From NCBI GenBank assembly GCA_001574975.1, contig KQ965733.1, forward strand, positions 375,012 to 439,011: DNA of 64,000 nucleotides, in the 5' to 3' direction. Position numbers and translations under genes: made by a program. The notes under the pieces are model-generated. The model was given only the letters and a program-made list of their open reading frames with translations. It ran no database searches and was not told where the DNA came from. The DNA comes from Gonapodya prolifera JEL478. Its lineage: Eukaryota; Monoblepharomycota; Monoblepharidomycetes; Monoblepharidales; Gonapodyaceae. Positions 21,910 to 32,920 of this stretch are shown one piece after another (within the stretch, counting starts at the first letter, position 1; every line of letters begins with the position of its first letter).

Positions 21910-24850
21910 ATGGACCCGGATTTCACCGCCGACGCACCCCCGGCGGCCGCTACATGTGCGTATGCCTTGTTTCCCGGCAGGACGCCCGCATCGACACGTT
22001 TTCCTGACCCGTTGCGACGCTCATCACAACCCCAACCGCAACCCCCCCCCGCATTCAAACCTTGCAACCATCCAACCTTCCCCGATCGCTCGTCTGGGCC
22101 TCCGCCCCCCGTTGTGAAAATGCGCTCGCGTAAAACGTAACCAGCATCTAAGCCATCGTCCAAGCCTGCATCCAAGACGGGCTCCAAGGCCGGATCCGCG
22201 TCCGCGCTACCCCCCTTGCCCGCGACGACGGAACCATCCGACGCGCAGCAGCAGCAGCAGTCAGCGCAGTCGCAGCCACAACCGCCCGCTCAGCCCGCCC
22301 CGGCGTCCAAAGCGTCCTCGCGGCGCGCGTCCAACTCGCAGCTCGCCAAGCCGGCCTCCCCCTCCCCGTCCCCCTCCCCCGCTCCCGCTTCTGGTTCAGC
22401 TCAACGGCAGCAGGAGCAGGGGCAGGACCGCCCGGGTAGCGCGGGACTGCCCGAGGACACGGAGCTTGCGCTCGCGCGGGCATTCTTGCAAGAATCCTCG
22501 GACGCGTCGGGGCTCAACCTGTACGACCACCTGTCGAGCGTCATTCTGCGGATTTTGGAGCAGAGACCCAAGAATGCGGCAGGTGAGACGCGCGTGCGCT
22601 CGGGGTGTGGTTTGAGTGGTCAGAAAATGTAATTGTGGGTTCCGCGCTCCCCCTCCCCCGCACCTTTACTGCGTCGCGTTGCGTTCCGTTGGAATCAGAC
22701 ATTTTCGAGCAACTTTCGGGGGAAGTCAAGAGGTCCCGGTTCCCGGCAGACGAGTCCAACACGCCGGGTGCTTTCAGGGTGTGTAAAAAACTGTATTTTC
22801 TTTTTCTTTACCTCGCCTTTCAACCGCTTCGCTTCTTGACAGCAAGCAAAAGATCTCTCCGAGGCGGTCGAGCTCGCGAAAGCGCAAATAAAAGCCGTTC
22901 AGGTGGGCCATTTGTCTCACCGGCGAACGAAGTCAGCGCATATCATTAACGCATCACCAATCCAGGACGCTGGACAGAATCGTACGACAGATGGACAACC
23001 GAAGGAAGAGGAAGGTGTTGGGGAGATTCCGGATATGCTTGACCTCGTGAATCTGTTCGAATGGGCTGGCGTGAGTAGCGGCGTGAAGTTGCATGGAGTC
23101 CACAATGGCGGTTCTGATCATCTCACTTTGACAAATCGCAAAACGTAGGTTGCACCCCTCTCCGCTCCAGAAACATACATTCTCTCGCTGTCGCTTCGGC
23201 ACCTCACAACCACGAAATCCCTCAAATCCGTTCGCCTCTTTGGCAAGATCTTCACGCTAGCCTCAAACCCTTACATCGTTGCCGAATGCGAGCCCGCCAA
23301 CCCCCCGCCGGAACTCGAGCCTGGCGCGGTACCCCAGGACGATTCAAACGACCCTATTGCGGGGTTCGCCGTGGACGCGGAGATCGCCAAGGAGAAGAAA
23401 GAAAGGGAGGAGCTGGTCGCGAAGATGTTTGAGGAAGCTGTGGAAGGTGTTCCTGAAGAAATGGGGAAATCGATACCGAAACCGAAAAAGGGCGGGTTTG
23501 GGGAAGTGAAGGCCGAAAGGGGTGTTGGTGTGAACAAGTACGTTTACTATGTGTGCCGGTTCGGTGAGTTGAAACGTCCGTGCGAATTGTGTTTATGTCA
23601 CAATTATGATCACTCACTTTTTACATTTTTGTGTTTGTACTCTTTTCTTCTTTCTCATTTGGATGTAGCTGGCGGCCCCTGGATTCGCCTTCCGGACGCC
23701 TTGCCAGAGAAAATTCACACCTCCCGCAAAGTTCTCAAGTACTTTTCTGGAGATCTAAACAAAAAGGTTCGTGTGTGCTCGCACAAAATTCAACTCACGC
23801 CGTTCGATGACGCGCCGTCCACCCTGCGAATTTGCAGCTTGTGACGTACCCCGCAATCGAATGCTCCGAGGCGCAGTATCTTCGTTGCCAAATCGCGCGC
23901 ATTGCCGCATCGACCGTCCTGTCGCCACAAGGATACTACATGTTTGACCCAGAAGAGGAGGCAGCTCTTGAAGAAGGAGGGCGTGAGTGTTTCGTAAAGA
24001 GAAGTGCAACGTGGTTGAGCGATGACATTCACTCTTTCTGCGATTCCGGACTCCTCAGAGCCCACGAGCATTATCGTGAACCCCGAGTACCGCCCTGCAC
24101 CTGCCGCTGAGCTACTGCAGACGTCCGCTTGGGTGCACCACGTGCCTTACATTCTTCCCCAAGGGAGAGTGAACTGGGAGGCGCCACCAAAGATTGGGGG
24201 TAAAGAACCAGCGGAAGGGGAAGAGGGCGAAGGGGAGGAGAAGGAGGAAGAGGAAGGTGGCAGTGAGGCTGGTGATGGCGGAAGTGGTGTCGGGGGTCGA
24301 GAGAGCGGGCCCGGAGTGCTGACGCCAGTGGCAGAAGAAGCAGGTGGGTTTCGGTTCATTTCAGGAAAGGTTAAGATCCGACGTCGGACGCTGACTCGTC
24401 GGTCTCGTAGAGCTGGCGCCCGGCGTACCAGCATTCACAATTCGGGTGTGCTCCACTTACCACACACTCAAGTACACTCCAATTCATTTGTGTTCGAATC
24501 GGTGGCCCGGGGCACACACTGTGGCGTACCAGGACCGGTTCGCGAACGTGTACGTTGGAGACGGCATCAAGATGGTAACGGACGCGCACGGATATCACAT
24601 CCCCGAGCCCGTTCCGGATTGTGCTATGGAGTGGGTTGATAAAGATAAGAAGGAGGAGGACGAACAACCTGAAGAGAAAGAGGAGGATGAAGGTGAAGGT
24701 GGGGAGAAAAAAGTGAAGGAGAATCTGGGCGTCCTGGTTGAGCAAGTTGAGCCAACACTGGAGCAGGAGAAGGCATTAGAAGAAGAGAAGGCGGCCAAGG
24801 AAGCAGAGAAGGAAGAGGCAGAGGCTGAAGGGAAGGAAGATGACGAGTAG
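21910..24850 (+). CDS. Flagellar radial spoke head protein (RSPH4/RSPH6 type)
   Basis: Radial spoke head proteins sit on the axonemal spokes and pass signals from the central pair to the dyneins. The sequence opens MDPDFTADAPPAAATSSKPS after a first intron (about 21953-22139) and continues with a Gln/Pro/Ser/Ala-rich extension. It then follows the family: LNLYDHLSSVILRILEQRP, AADIFEQLSGEVKRSRF, LDLVNLFEWAGVG, ETYILSLSLRHL, VRLFGKIFTL and KYVYYVCRFAGGPWIRLPDA. The next blocks are KVLKYFSGDLNK, YLRCQIARIAASTVLSPQGY, TSAWVHHVPYILPQGRVNW, and near the end CSNRWPGAHTVAYQDRFANV. Acid Glu-rich tracts lie at 24200-24290 and 24640-24850, the latter forming the C-terminus. All blocks are present in order, so the protein looks complete. 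About ten short introns are needed. The gene strongly suggests a motile-spore stage. RSPH4A versus RSPH6A cannot be separated here. Confidence 0.94.
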
Positions 24851-25016
24851 ACTGGGTGGTTGGTGAATCTCCGCATTTTCATGTACAGTCATATTATATG
24901 CTAGTTTTATGCCCTTCTTGGTTGTGGCGTCCAGTAAAGGTTTTGTTGCTGGTGAAGGGGGTGGCAGTCTGAGTAAGTGAGGTAGGGCCCTCTGTTCATA
25001 TTGGGAGACCGATCAA

Positions 25017-27471
25017 ATGCTTCAGGATGTCACGCGATTGCACCTGTTTCTCCTTTTTACTCTATTTTTGAGCTATGTTCGGCATTTTCTGGCATCGGCG
25101 TCTCCTCTGTGTCAAGTGGACGGAATCGATCAGAGCATTTCCTGCCCTCGGACGGACCCTACGCATCTAGGCCTCCTCCGACCACGACAATCGATGTCAT
25201 TGACTCTCGGGTCGGACTGCTCGGGCACGGTTACGTGCGCGGGGAACCTGACGTGCGCAAATCTTCGATGTGGCTGTAGCTCGGGCTTTACTCCGTGTGG
25301 GTCGGACAACAGCACGTGTTGCTCGGTGTATGGAAGGGAATGTGCGGTTGGCGGTGGTGTGACATGTGGATTGATATACCAGTGTGAGCGCTATGTGCTA
25401 TCGACAACTCCAATCCGATGGTGATTTGGCCCCTTTGGCCCCTTTGGCCCGTGTTTTCAAGGCTCAAACCTGACTGGTACATGCCAGTGCCCTCCTGCCA
25501 CCGAAACTTGTTTTGGTAACACTGGCTGCTGCACACAGTTATCGCCAACTGCTTCCACCGCGACTATTACTCAACTCGTGTCTGCCCCAACCCCAATCCC
25601 AAGTGTCGGTGACACTGCTGCTTCTGCATCTACTCCTGTGACTGGAGGCACAGGCGCTAGTACCGGTTTAAGTAACCGAAAATGCAACGACAGCAACCCG
25701 TGCCCAGCTCCCTTTTTGTGCGCTCAAGGTAGCTGCCAATGTCAGGGCAATCTCTCATACTGCGCCTCAGGAAATCTGGAAGGCTGCTGCAACCGCAACA
25801 ACGCAACCGAAACTGCATTGGGCACTAGTGAAATCGTCACCAGCATCATCGTGCCACTTGTAGCAGGTGTTCTCGGTGGCGTCTTTGGGACAGCCATAAT
25901 GGGATGCGTCTTATGGACACTCTACAAACGGTATATGCACCGGCTGCACGAAGACAAACGTCAGAGCCTGTCCCTTGAATCAGAAGTGTCCAAGTCGGTC
26001 AAGCCCCAGCTTTCTGTCACGTCGCGGGATCCATTTGAGTCGGACAGCTCCACCAAGGACGTTGCTGCTGCTGCGGAGTCGGACGTTACGGTCACTTCAA
26101 CTTCTTCAAGCTCAGAGTCCACAAAGACAACAGAGGAAACCAGGGTATGTAATTCTTTGGCCTCACACCACTAGCATAATATCCCTCTGATCTCGTTTGC
26201 TGTTGCATTGTGCAGCTGCCCCACTGGTAAAACTTACTGCATCTTCTTTTGCCGAAGGCTTTGGATTGACCTGATATCCCCGGTCATAGGCTCTTTGTCC
26301 GTCTTGCTGGTCCTCTCCGCCGGACGTCAGATGCCAGCGTACCGTACTCTGGCTCACCTCTACTCGTTGAGACAGACGTACGTTTATTTCGATCATATCT
26401 GTTGTCCATGTTGCACTCAACGCTGATCCTCTTGGACCTAGTTTAATCCCACAGCCTCGGATGAATTAGCTCTCACCGCAGGCCATTTTGTACAACCCAC
26501 TGAAGTCTTCCGTGATGGTTGGATGCTGGGAAGAAACATGGACACAGGAAATGTCGGAGTGCTGCCTATGTGGGTATCAAACGCTGATGAAAGAGACGTC
26601 CCTCATCTCGTTCGCTCCCTTTACGCGAGCTAACCAAGCGCTTCTTAGTGATGTCCTCAGGACAGCCCCTCTTCTCCCTCCATCTGTATCTCCCTCGTCA
26701 ACCCCGTATCCAGCCTTCTCCCTTCACTCTTCGATACTGCGTGCAGAGTCACAATCTTCAGCTAAAGTCCTTGCGCGCATAGGAGAGGGCAGACCGGGAG
26801 CAGTGATGGCACAGAGAAAAAGCGAACCCGACAATGCAGGAAGGTCAACGCGCGACGCAACCTTTACACAGGGTGATATTGCGGATGTTCGCGGGCCTAT
26901 TAGAAATGCTCGCCTCCCTGCTACAACAATCCCTCTAACACTTGATAATCCAAACGTTTACGCGCCACCACATACTCCCAAGCTTATACAAACGCCATCG
27001 CCAGCAGCACCCTCCCAGGCGCTATCTGGATCTTACATTCGACCCCCACCAGCAAGTGATACCTCGTCGGCTCCACTCGCGCTACCTCCCCCAGTAGCAC
27101 TCCGTCCGAAAGTAGATCTTCAGAGTCTACCGTCTCCACCACAGCTTCCGCCACAAGCAAGTAACCCGTACTCCTTCCACCTTTCCCCGACATCCCTTGG
27201 TCCATCAAATCCACCAGCAGCACTCTTTCAACCCGCGAAACCTTTCACTCCCTTATCCAACGATTTTCTCCTTACCCCCAACGTCTCGTTGATCTCCTCC
27301 TTGGCATTGAGCACGGTCTCATCTTCGCCTGGAATACCTCACGCGCCAAATCTCGGAGCGCGTCCGGCAGATGTGGCTTCGAGCGACGAATTGGACTTGA
27401 GTAGAGGGCTACAGCTGCCAGAAGCGGAATCGTTGAGTGGAGCGTTGAGTGGCTCGAGCGTGAGACTGTGA
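25017..27471 (+). CDS. Receptor-like protein: Cys-rich ectodomain, one helix, SH3-like segment, Pro-rich tail
   Basis: The protein starts with a hydrophobic leader (HLFLLFTLFLSYVRHFL). Two cysteine-rich modules follow, one at about 25200-25540 with many C-x(n)-C pairs and CC doublets (ETCFGNTGCC), the second at about 25680-25800 (NRKCNDSNPCPAPFLC, EGCCNRN). Ser/Thr-rich spacers separate them, and Asn-x-Ser/Thr sites are common. A membrane helix (IIVPLVAGVLGGVFGTAIMG, about 25845-25905) is followed by a basic stop-transfer stretch. After further introns an SH3-like half appears: FNPTASDELALTAGHF, EVFRDGWMLGRNMDTG and NVGVLPMW (about 26440-26570), matching the DELAL..GD and GWxxGRN..TG..GxxP features. 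A long Pro/Ser/Ala tail ends at 27471. Intron phases fit at 25388-25460 (IYQ/C/SNLTGTCQC). I could not place the first SH3 strand with certainty. A cell-wall sensor or adhesion receptor is a reasonable guess. Confidence 0.68.
25427..25453 (+). repeat. Three-copy 9-base repeat (TTTGGCCCC) in an intron
   Basis: Three tandem TTTGGCCC(C/G) units lie within the predicted intron between the codons for IYQ and SNLTG of the receptor-like gene. Confidence 0.7.
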
Positions 27472-27538
27472 GAATGCTTACTGAGACTTTTGCATTCACG
27501 CATCGAGTCACATCAGTCGTGGCCGGACGTATTGTAAT

Positions 27539-29107
27539 TTATAATACTGCATATATTTTGCTCTGTGAATTCAGTCTTCCCTGTGACCCTACAGTTGCCC
27601 GCAATAACAATGATTGGAATAAATGTTGGAAATCTGCGTGTGAACTTTCAATCTCCTCTGCATTTTTCATCTCCAGCCCTTGCTCAATAGCGCTTGTTCC
27701 CAATAAATACATCTTGCGGTGGGAAACCAGCGGGTTTCGGGTGCTCAACAGCTGGTGGCTTTGGCTAACGATGCACACGTAAATGAGACAAAAGTCTACA
27801 TTTCCTTAACCGCTCAAAGACTTACCGGTGCGATTTCGTACACTACCCTGAACATGTTCACAATCAGGCATCCACCGATTGCGATGAGGCCAACTGAATG
27901 TGCAACTGTCAGTCACAGTCCTTACATTGTTCCCACAGTCTGTTCTCACCGAAAAGTCCTGCCATATCCAGTTGCGTCCCGATGGGGGGAGCGAGTGGTG
28001 CTGCATTCCTGATATTGGGAAGCGCGAACAGGAGAGACGCACCGAGGGCTTTTGGAAGTGGAAGAAACCAAATTTAGTAAAGTCGCAAAAGAATGCATCC
28101 CACACCAACTGAAACCTACCGAGGAAAGGCACCTCAAACTTTCGGCCCTTGAACCACATGTCAAGAGATATGAGACCATACCCGAGGAGCAATCCCCACA
28201 TAATGATGGCCATTAAAATTCAAAGAACTTGGTGGTCTTGCTTCGGTTGACTTCGATCGAGAATTCGTGGAAGAACTGGTTATTCAATCCAAGACTTGGG
28301 TGAAGGTTGGAGAGCCCTGTTTGAGCAAAGTAAGCTCCAAGCTGACCTGAGAAGATCACTCCTATTGGAACAGTCGTGGCGCGTGCAATGTTGAAGGTTC
28401 CTTGGAATGCTGCCATTTGGGAAGGACCCGTCATAAACTTCTGTGAACAGTATTCCCCCGTTACACTCAAGCATCGAATGAAATGGAGAGTACCATAAGC
28501 ACCGAAAGGGAAGCTACTGGCATCACCCGCGCACGTAAAGTTCACATCAATTGCCAGTGAAATTGATGTTAAGTCGAATTTTTTGGTTGTATCGCCCGCG
28601 ACGAGAGTGAGTGACGATTTATCAACGGCAAACGCCCGAGTCCTATTATCTGCAGCAACAATGAAAATATGCGGTCGACATGTGTCCATTTGATGTAAAA
28701 ACTTAATGGCCTCACGTTCAATCGCGCTGTGAACTTTTGAGCCGCGGTGTCAATCGTCGAAAAGCTTGCTGTAATGCCGACGGTCTTGGAATGAGTAATG
28801 GACCGTTTTGATTTGCATTGCCAGTTTTCTGACCTGTTATCGCGAGTCCGTCTGTGTACAAGCTCCCATTTAATGCGTAAAAATACGGAGTATTTGCGAG
28901 TCCCGTGCCAGTCAGTGTGCCATCGATATCCGTGCAGAATTCGCCCGGAGAGCAAGTTGCGGTTGCAAATGGGAATGGCGGGCATTTGCGGCAGGCTTGG
29001 GCGGCGTCTCCTGAATGCAATTCGTCAATGTGCCCGATTTGGTGGGTTTTAAATGCGCAAACGGCTGTGAACGGTTCTTGGGAATTAGGGGAACCGTTCG
29101 ATGTCAA
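27539..29107 (-). CDS. DUF4436-family membrane protein, N-terminus uncertain
   Basis: Minus-strand exons match the DUF4436 pattern: VGITASFSTIDTAAQKFTAR, then after an intron NRTRAFAVDKSSLTLVAGD and DASSFPFGAYGTL. A first helix follows (ATTVPIGVIFSGQLGAYFAQ region). The membrane part reads MAIIMWGLLLGYGLISLDMW, ALGASLLFALPNIRNAAPLA, PPIGTQLDMAGLF and VGLIAIGGCLIVNMFRVVYE; the LPxIRNAxPxAPPIGT signature is diagnostic. An intron at 27735-27810 leads to a hydrophilic tail ending at 27539. Between TTKFFEF and MAIIMWGLL the frame changes by one base with no acceptable splice site, so the gene carries either a frameshift or a sequence error. Upstream, a cysteine-containing segment (28800-29107: CRKCPPFPFATATC) is open in a compatible position but is not part of the family I know. 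It may be an extra ectodomain or a separate exon. Function of the family is unknown. Confidence 0.7.
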
Positions 29108-30064
29108 GCACGTCAGAACCCACGATCAGGAATCATTAAATGCACGACCGGGCACCATCGTTTGTCCCTGTGAAAGATAACATTTGCGTCAATGCGAGCT
29201 CGCCCGCGACAGCGTATCGGAGCGCTTTGTTGACTAAACTATTACAAAAGAAACGCTGCGCCTTTCTAACACCGGATTACGTATCCCGGGATCCATTTTC
29301 ATTTCGCAGTTTTGTCCTGCAGATCAAACGACAGGAGCTCAAATTTTGTATACGGGAGCTTCTGATATGCCAAGATCGTGCGTTTCGAAATCAGGAGTGA
29401 CCCGATCTTTGGGGTGTCAAGTGGGAGACCGAATCGCCGCAACGAGTCGGGTTCAACTCGACCGTTATCAACCCTTCCCATTTCCATTCAAGGAAAGCGT
29501 GCTTTCTGAGCACGATTATGAATGAAGTCGTGACACCCATAATCGCCTATTCTTCAATGCATTCGAGCGCCAAGCTTCACTGGGAAACTGCATGTCGTGG
29601 AGCCACGCAAAGGACTGAGGCCAGCACAATTCATTCATCACAAACACCCAAACATCTAACGAGATGTGGTTGCTAGCATAACGTTCCAAAGGTTTCAGGT
29701 GGAGTAGAAGGTTGGGACGCGTGGACCGAGGGCGCGATCAATATAGTTGACGGAACGATAGAGTTGTCATACCAGTTGCTCGACTTGGGCTGTGTCGGTG
29801 ACGTACAACTCTCTCACACCCTGAACCTATCACGCCACTCTACCACCAACCTGTGTCGCCCTCAACCGTACCACTCGCCGACGTTCCACCTAACCCTCCC
29901 AGCGCGTTCCAAACTCTGCCTCTCTTCTCATCGCGCACGACATCACCTTCGTCGCCTCCCTCCTGTCCTGCCCGCTCACCACTCTCCGGGCTCCGAGCCT
30001 CCGCCTCACTGCCAAAAATCCAAAGGGGGCACGCACAAAAGATCTTAGTAAGATCTCATTAAAA
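29108..30064. other. Gene-poor region between the DUF4436 gene and tRNA-Val
   Basis: About 950 bases without a supportable protein gene. Short open frames on both strands lack recognisable features. Upstream exons of the DUF4436 gene could lie in 29110-29490 (minus strand), but I cannot place them. Confidence 0.45.
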
Positions 30065-30138
30065 TGACCGCAGCCGGGCTCGAACCGGCGACCTCATGCG
30101 TGTGAAGCATGCGATCTAACCAACTGATCTATGCAGCC
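30065..30138 (-). tRNA. tRNA-Val (anticodon CAC), copy 1
   Basis: On the minus strand the sequence folds as a standard cloverleaf. Acceptor GGCTGCA pairs with TGCGGTC (two G-T pairs), and the D-arm GATC pairs around AGTTGGTTA. Anticodon stem CATGC/GCATG encloses the loop TTCACAC, with CAC at positions 34-36. T-arm GCCGG/CCGGC carries the loop TTCGAGC. The anticodon reads GTG codons. There is no intron and no encoded CCA, as expected for a nuclear gene. The A box lies in the D-arm and the B box (GGTTCGAGCCC) in the T-arm; both are intact. Confidence 0.95.
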
Positions 30139-31090
30139 GATAGCGTTGGACGTATAATCAAATAATTTCATATATTTTTAAATGACAAGACGAGCTTCTG
30201 CTCCCACTCAAAGGAGTGTCTCCCCCACGGGAGGACGTACTCAAGAAGTTTGAAGACACGCTCTAACCAGCGTTTCGGTTTCGGTAGAGGGGCATCATGC
30301 TCGTAATATAGGTTGAGTGCGGGCGAGGGTGATGGTGAGAATTATGGGGGCATGAGTGTTGCAAAACAAAAGCTTGGGATGAGAGAAGAAAGGCGGTTGG
30401 TCCACGGTGGACTCCAAACTGCGATCACTCGATTCATTCGGCCTTGCTTCATCTGGGTCGATTAAGTTCTCTCAGGTTATTATTTCGTAGCGGTCTGGAA
30501 AATAGTCCGGTAGAACGGTGGATGGCCAGCATTTACACATGACGTTGATTATTAAGTTGTACGAAACTTCACGTTGTTAATTCATTCTCCATCTCGAGTC
30601 ATATCAACGTTTACGTGCAGTCGACGGGAAGACCGTAGGCTGGTGTGACCAACCGGTGCACTGCCCTCTTCTAAGATACGCGGGGTAAAGATGATGTACT
30701 TTTCGATCCCCAGGAAGAAAGTAAACCTCTGTCCGTCTGGTTACCAGACTAGGAAGACCGACCTGACACTCTGAAACTGACCACAGCCCCTCGGAAACCA
30801 AGACAGAGAACACCGCCGCACGCATCCGCCGGGAAGAGCAAGCGAACAGCTGGATCGTGCGCTGTCTGGAAGTGGGTTTCGCTGCGTTTGTGGTGCGGCG
30901 ACGGCGGGAGTCTCGTGGACGGTGCCACGCTCCGTTCGCAGGGCGGGATGGGGAGAGCGGAGGGGCCAGCCATGGATGATGTTCCAGTGACGTTGCAAAT
31001 GGAAAGCATATTCGGTGTCTTTCTTCCTGACACTCCGTTTGTCTCCCCGCCCGTCGCTAGGTCTCGCTCCCTTGCAACGTCCATCGCTTC
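30139..31090. other. Intergenic region upstream of PEX13
   Basis: About 950 bases with no gene I can support. It probably includes the PEX13 promoter. Frames on the minus strand at 30600-31080 are open but show no family features. Confidence 0.45.
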
Positions 31091-32920
31091 ATGCCATCGC
31101 CCCCGAAGCCTTGGGAGAGAAATAACCCTTCTGCAGCTGCTGCAGCAACTTCCGGCCCCTCAACGACTGAAATAGCAGCCGCGACGGCAGCAGCGGCTCC
31201 TCCCCCTCCATCTCTCGATCAGACTGCTGCGGCTTCCGCGGGCTCTGCACCAGCTATCCCTACTCGTCCAGCGGGCGGTTTTGGCTCTGCAATGACTTCG
31301 ACACTGACAACACCTGCCGGGACCACTGGCCTGTCCGCGCTTGGCCCGGGGACAACATCCCCTCTTGGGTCGACACTGGGTACGTCTTTTGCACTTACGA
31401 TCACCTATAGACCAGATTTGCATCGCTGGAATACTGGATGGAAAATTGGCCGGACGTGCATACGGAGGAGGAGGTTGCTGTGTAACCAGGAGAAGGCATC
31501 TGGAAATGAGAAAGTAACAACTGGACCACCAATGACTCGATGAGCTGAGAGTCCACTTCAACTCCGCTCGTTTGGTATACGTGTGGACTGCCCCATGGCT
31601 CACCATTTGTTCTCTCGGCCCATATTAGGCGGATACTCCTCCTACTCCTCCCCATATTCCTCCTCATATTCCTCCCCTTACTCCTCTTACTCCTCCCCCT
31701 ACTCTTCTTACTCCCGCCCTTACGGCTCATACGGCGGCTACGGATCCTACGGTGGTGGTTACAACTCTATGGGCGGTGGGATGTACGGTGGTGGCATGTA
31801 CGGCGGCGGGATGTACAACCGTCAGTTCGGGGCCGGGATGGACCCCAACAACCCCAATGCCATGACACCGCTCATGCAGTCGACGCAGGCGGCGTTTGCG
31901 GTGCTGGAGAATGTCGTGCAGGCGTTCCAGGGCCTGGCCGACATGATGGGCTCGACGTACCACGCGACGACCAGCTCCTGGATGGCGCTGATGGCTGTTG
32001 GGGAGCAGTTCGGCAATCTGAGGAATTACCTCGGGTCTGCGCTGAGCCTAATGTGGCTGTACCGGTGGCTGCGCCGCGTCCTCGCGCGGATCCTGGGTCG
32101 GCCTCTCCCCGTCGAAGCGGGGGAGCTCAACCCGGGCGAATTTGAGCGGTTCGAAGGCGCCGCGGACGGGCAAGTGGATGATGGCAGCGGTGGTGCGGGA
32201 AAGAAGATCTTCTTTGTCTTCTTGTTCTTCGTGGTTGCAGTACCGTGGTTGATGAATCGGATGGTGTCGGCGATGGCGGCGAGAGTAAGAGAGAGAGAAG
32301 AGAAGGCACTGGAGTGTGAGTGATAGAATCGGGCGGGGTTTGGAGGTGGGGGGATGGAATGGAATCTTTGACAGAGGGTGTTGAAGGAGGACTTCGGGAT
32401 CGTCCCCTGAAAGGTATTAATTCTGGCAGGGAGGGGAAAGGAAAAGGAGGCCCCCGGTAATCCCCGGTTGGACAGTCGGAGGCAATGACTTGCAATTTTC
32501 GTCGCTCGGAAACCGTAATCTAACAACGAACCTTAACCCCCTTCCTCTCTTCCAGCCGCTGCTTCGTCGTCCGCGCTCCCCAACTCCCCGCCACCTCCAA
32601 TCCCCACCTCCGCCGCCGCCCCGCGCAAACCCCAACTCACCTTCGCTCGCGCCCTGTACCCCTTCCAGCCGTCGGCGCCCGCCGAGCTTGCGCTCACTCC
32701 GGGAGACATCGTCGCCGTCATTGCCCGAGGGGAGGGCGCGCAGGATGGATGGTGGAGAGGGCGAACAAGGGACGGGCGGAGTGGGTGGTTCCCTGCCAAC
32801 TATGTGCAAGTGGTGGAAGGGGTCTCGATGGGAGTGCAACCGCCTGTACAGCCAGGGGGTGGGCAGGGTGAGGGCGAAGGATCTGGGAAGGATGTTGATG
32901 GTGGGAAGGTCGGAGTGTGA
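31091..32920 (+). CDS. PEX13: Peroxisomal membrane docking protein PEX13
   Basis: PEX13 is part of the peroxisomal import docking complex with PEX14 and binds the PTS1/PTS2 receptors. The start at 31091 gives MPSPPKPWERNN, the typical PPKPWE opening of the family. An Ala/Pro/Thr-rich segment follows, then an intron (about 31382-31628). Next come the Tyr/Ser/Gly-rich stretch (YSSPYSS and GGGMYGGGMY repeats), the conserved region STQAAFAVLENVVQAFQGLA and LADMMGSTYHATTSSWMAL, a membrane helix (KKIFFVFLFFVVAVPWLMN, about 32200-32260) and a basic flank. After a second intron (about 32317-32555) the C-terminal SH3 domain reads FARALYPFQPSAPAELALTP, GDIVAVI, DGWWRGRTRDGRSGWFPANY. The protein ends GGKVGV with TGA at 32918-32920. 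All expected parts are present. Confidence 0.95.
31630..31816 (+). repeat. Coding minisatellite: Tyr-Ser-Ser-Pro and Gly-Gly-Met-Tyr units
   Basis: Short degenerate repeats encode YSSPYSS-type units (31630-31720) and then GGGMYGG units (31776-31816) in the N-terminal part of PEX13. Tyr/Gly-rich stretches are known in PEX13, but the number of repeats here is high and could vary. Confidence 0.8.
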
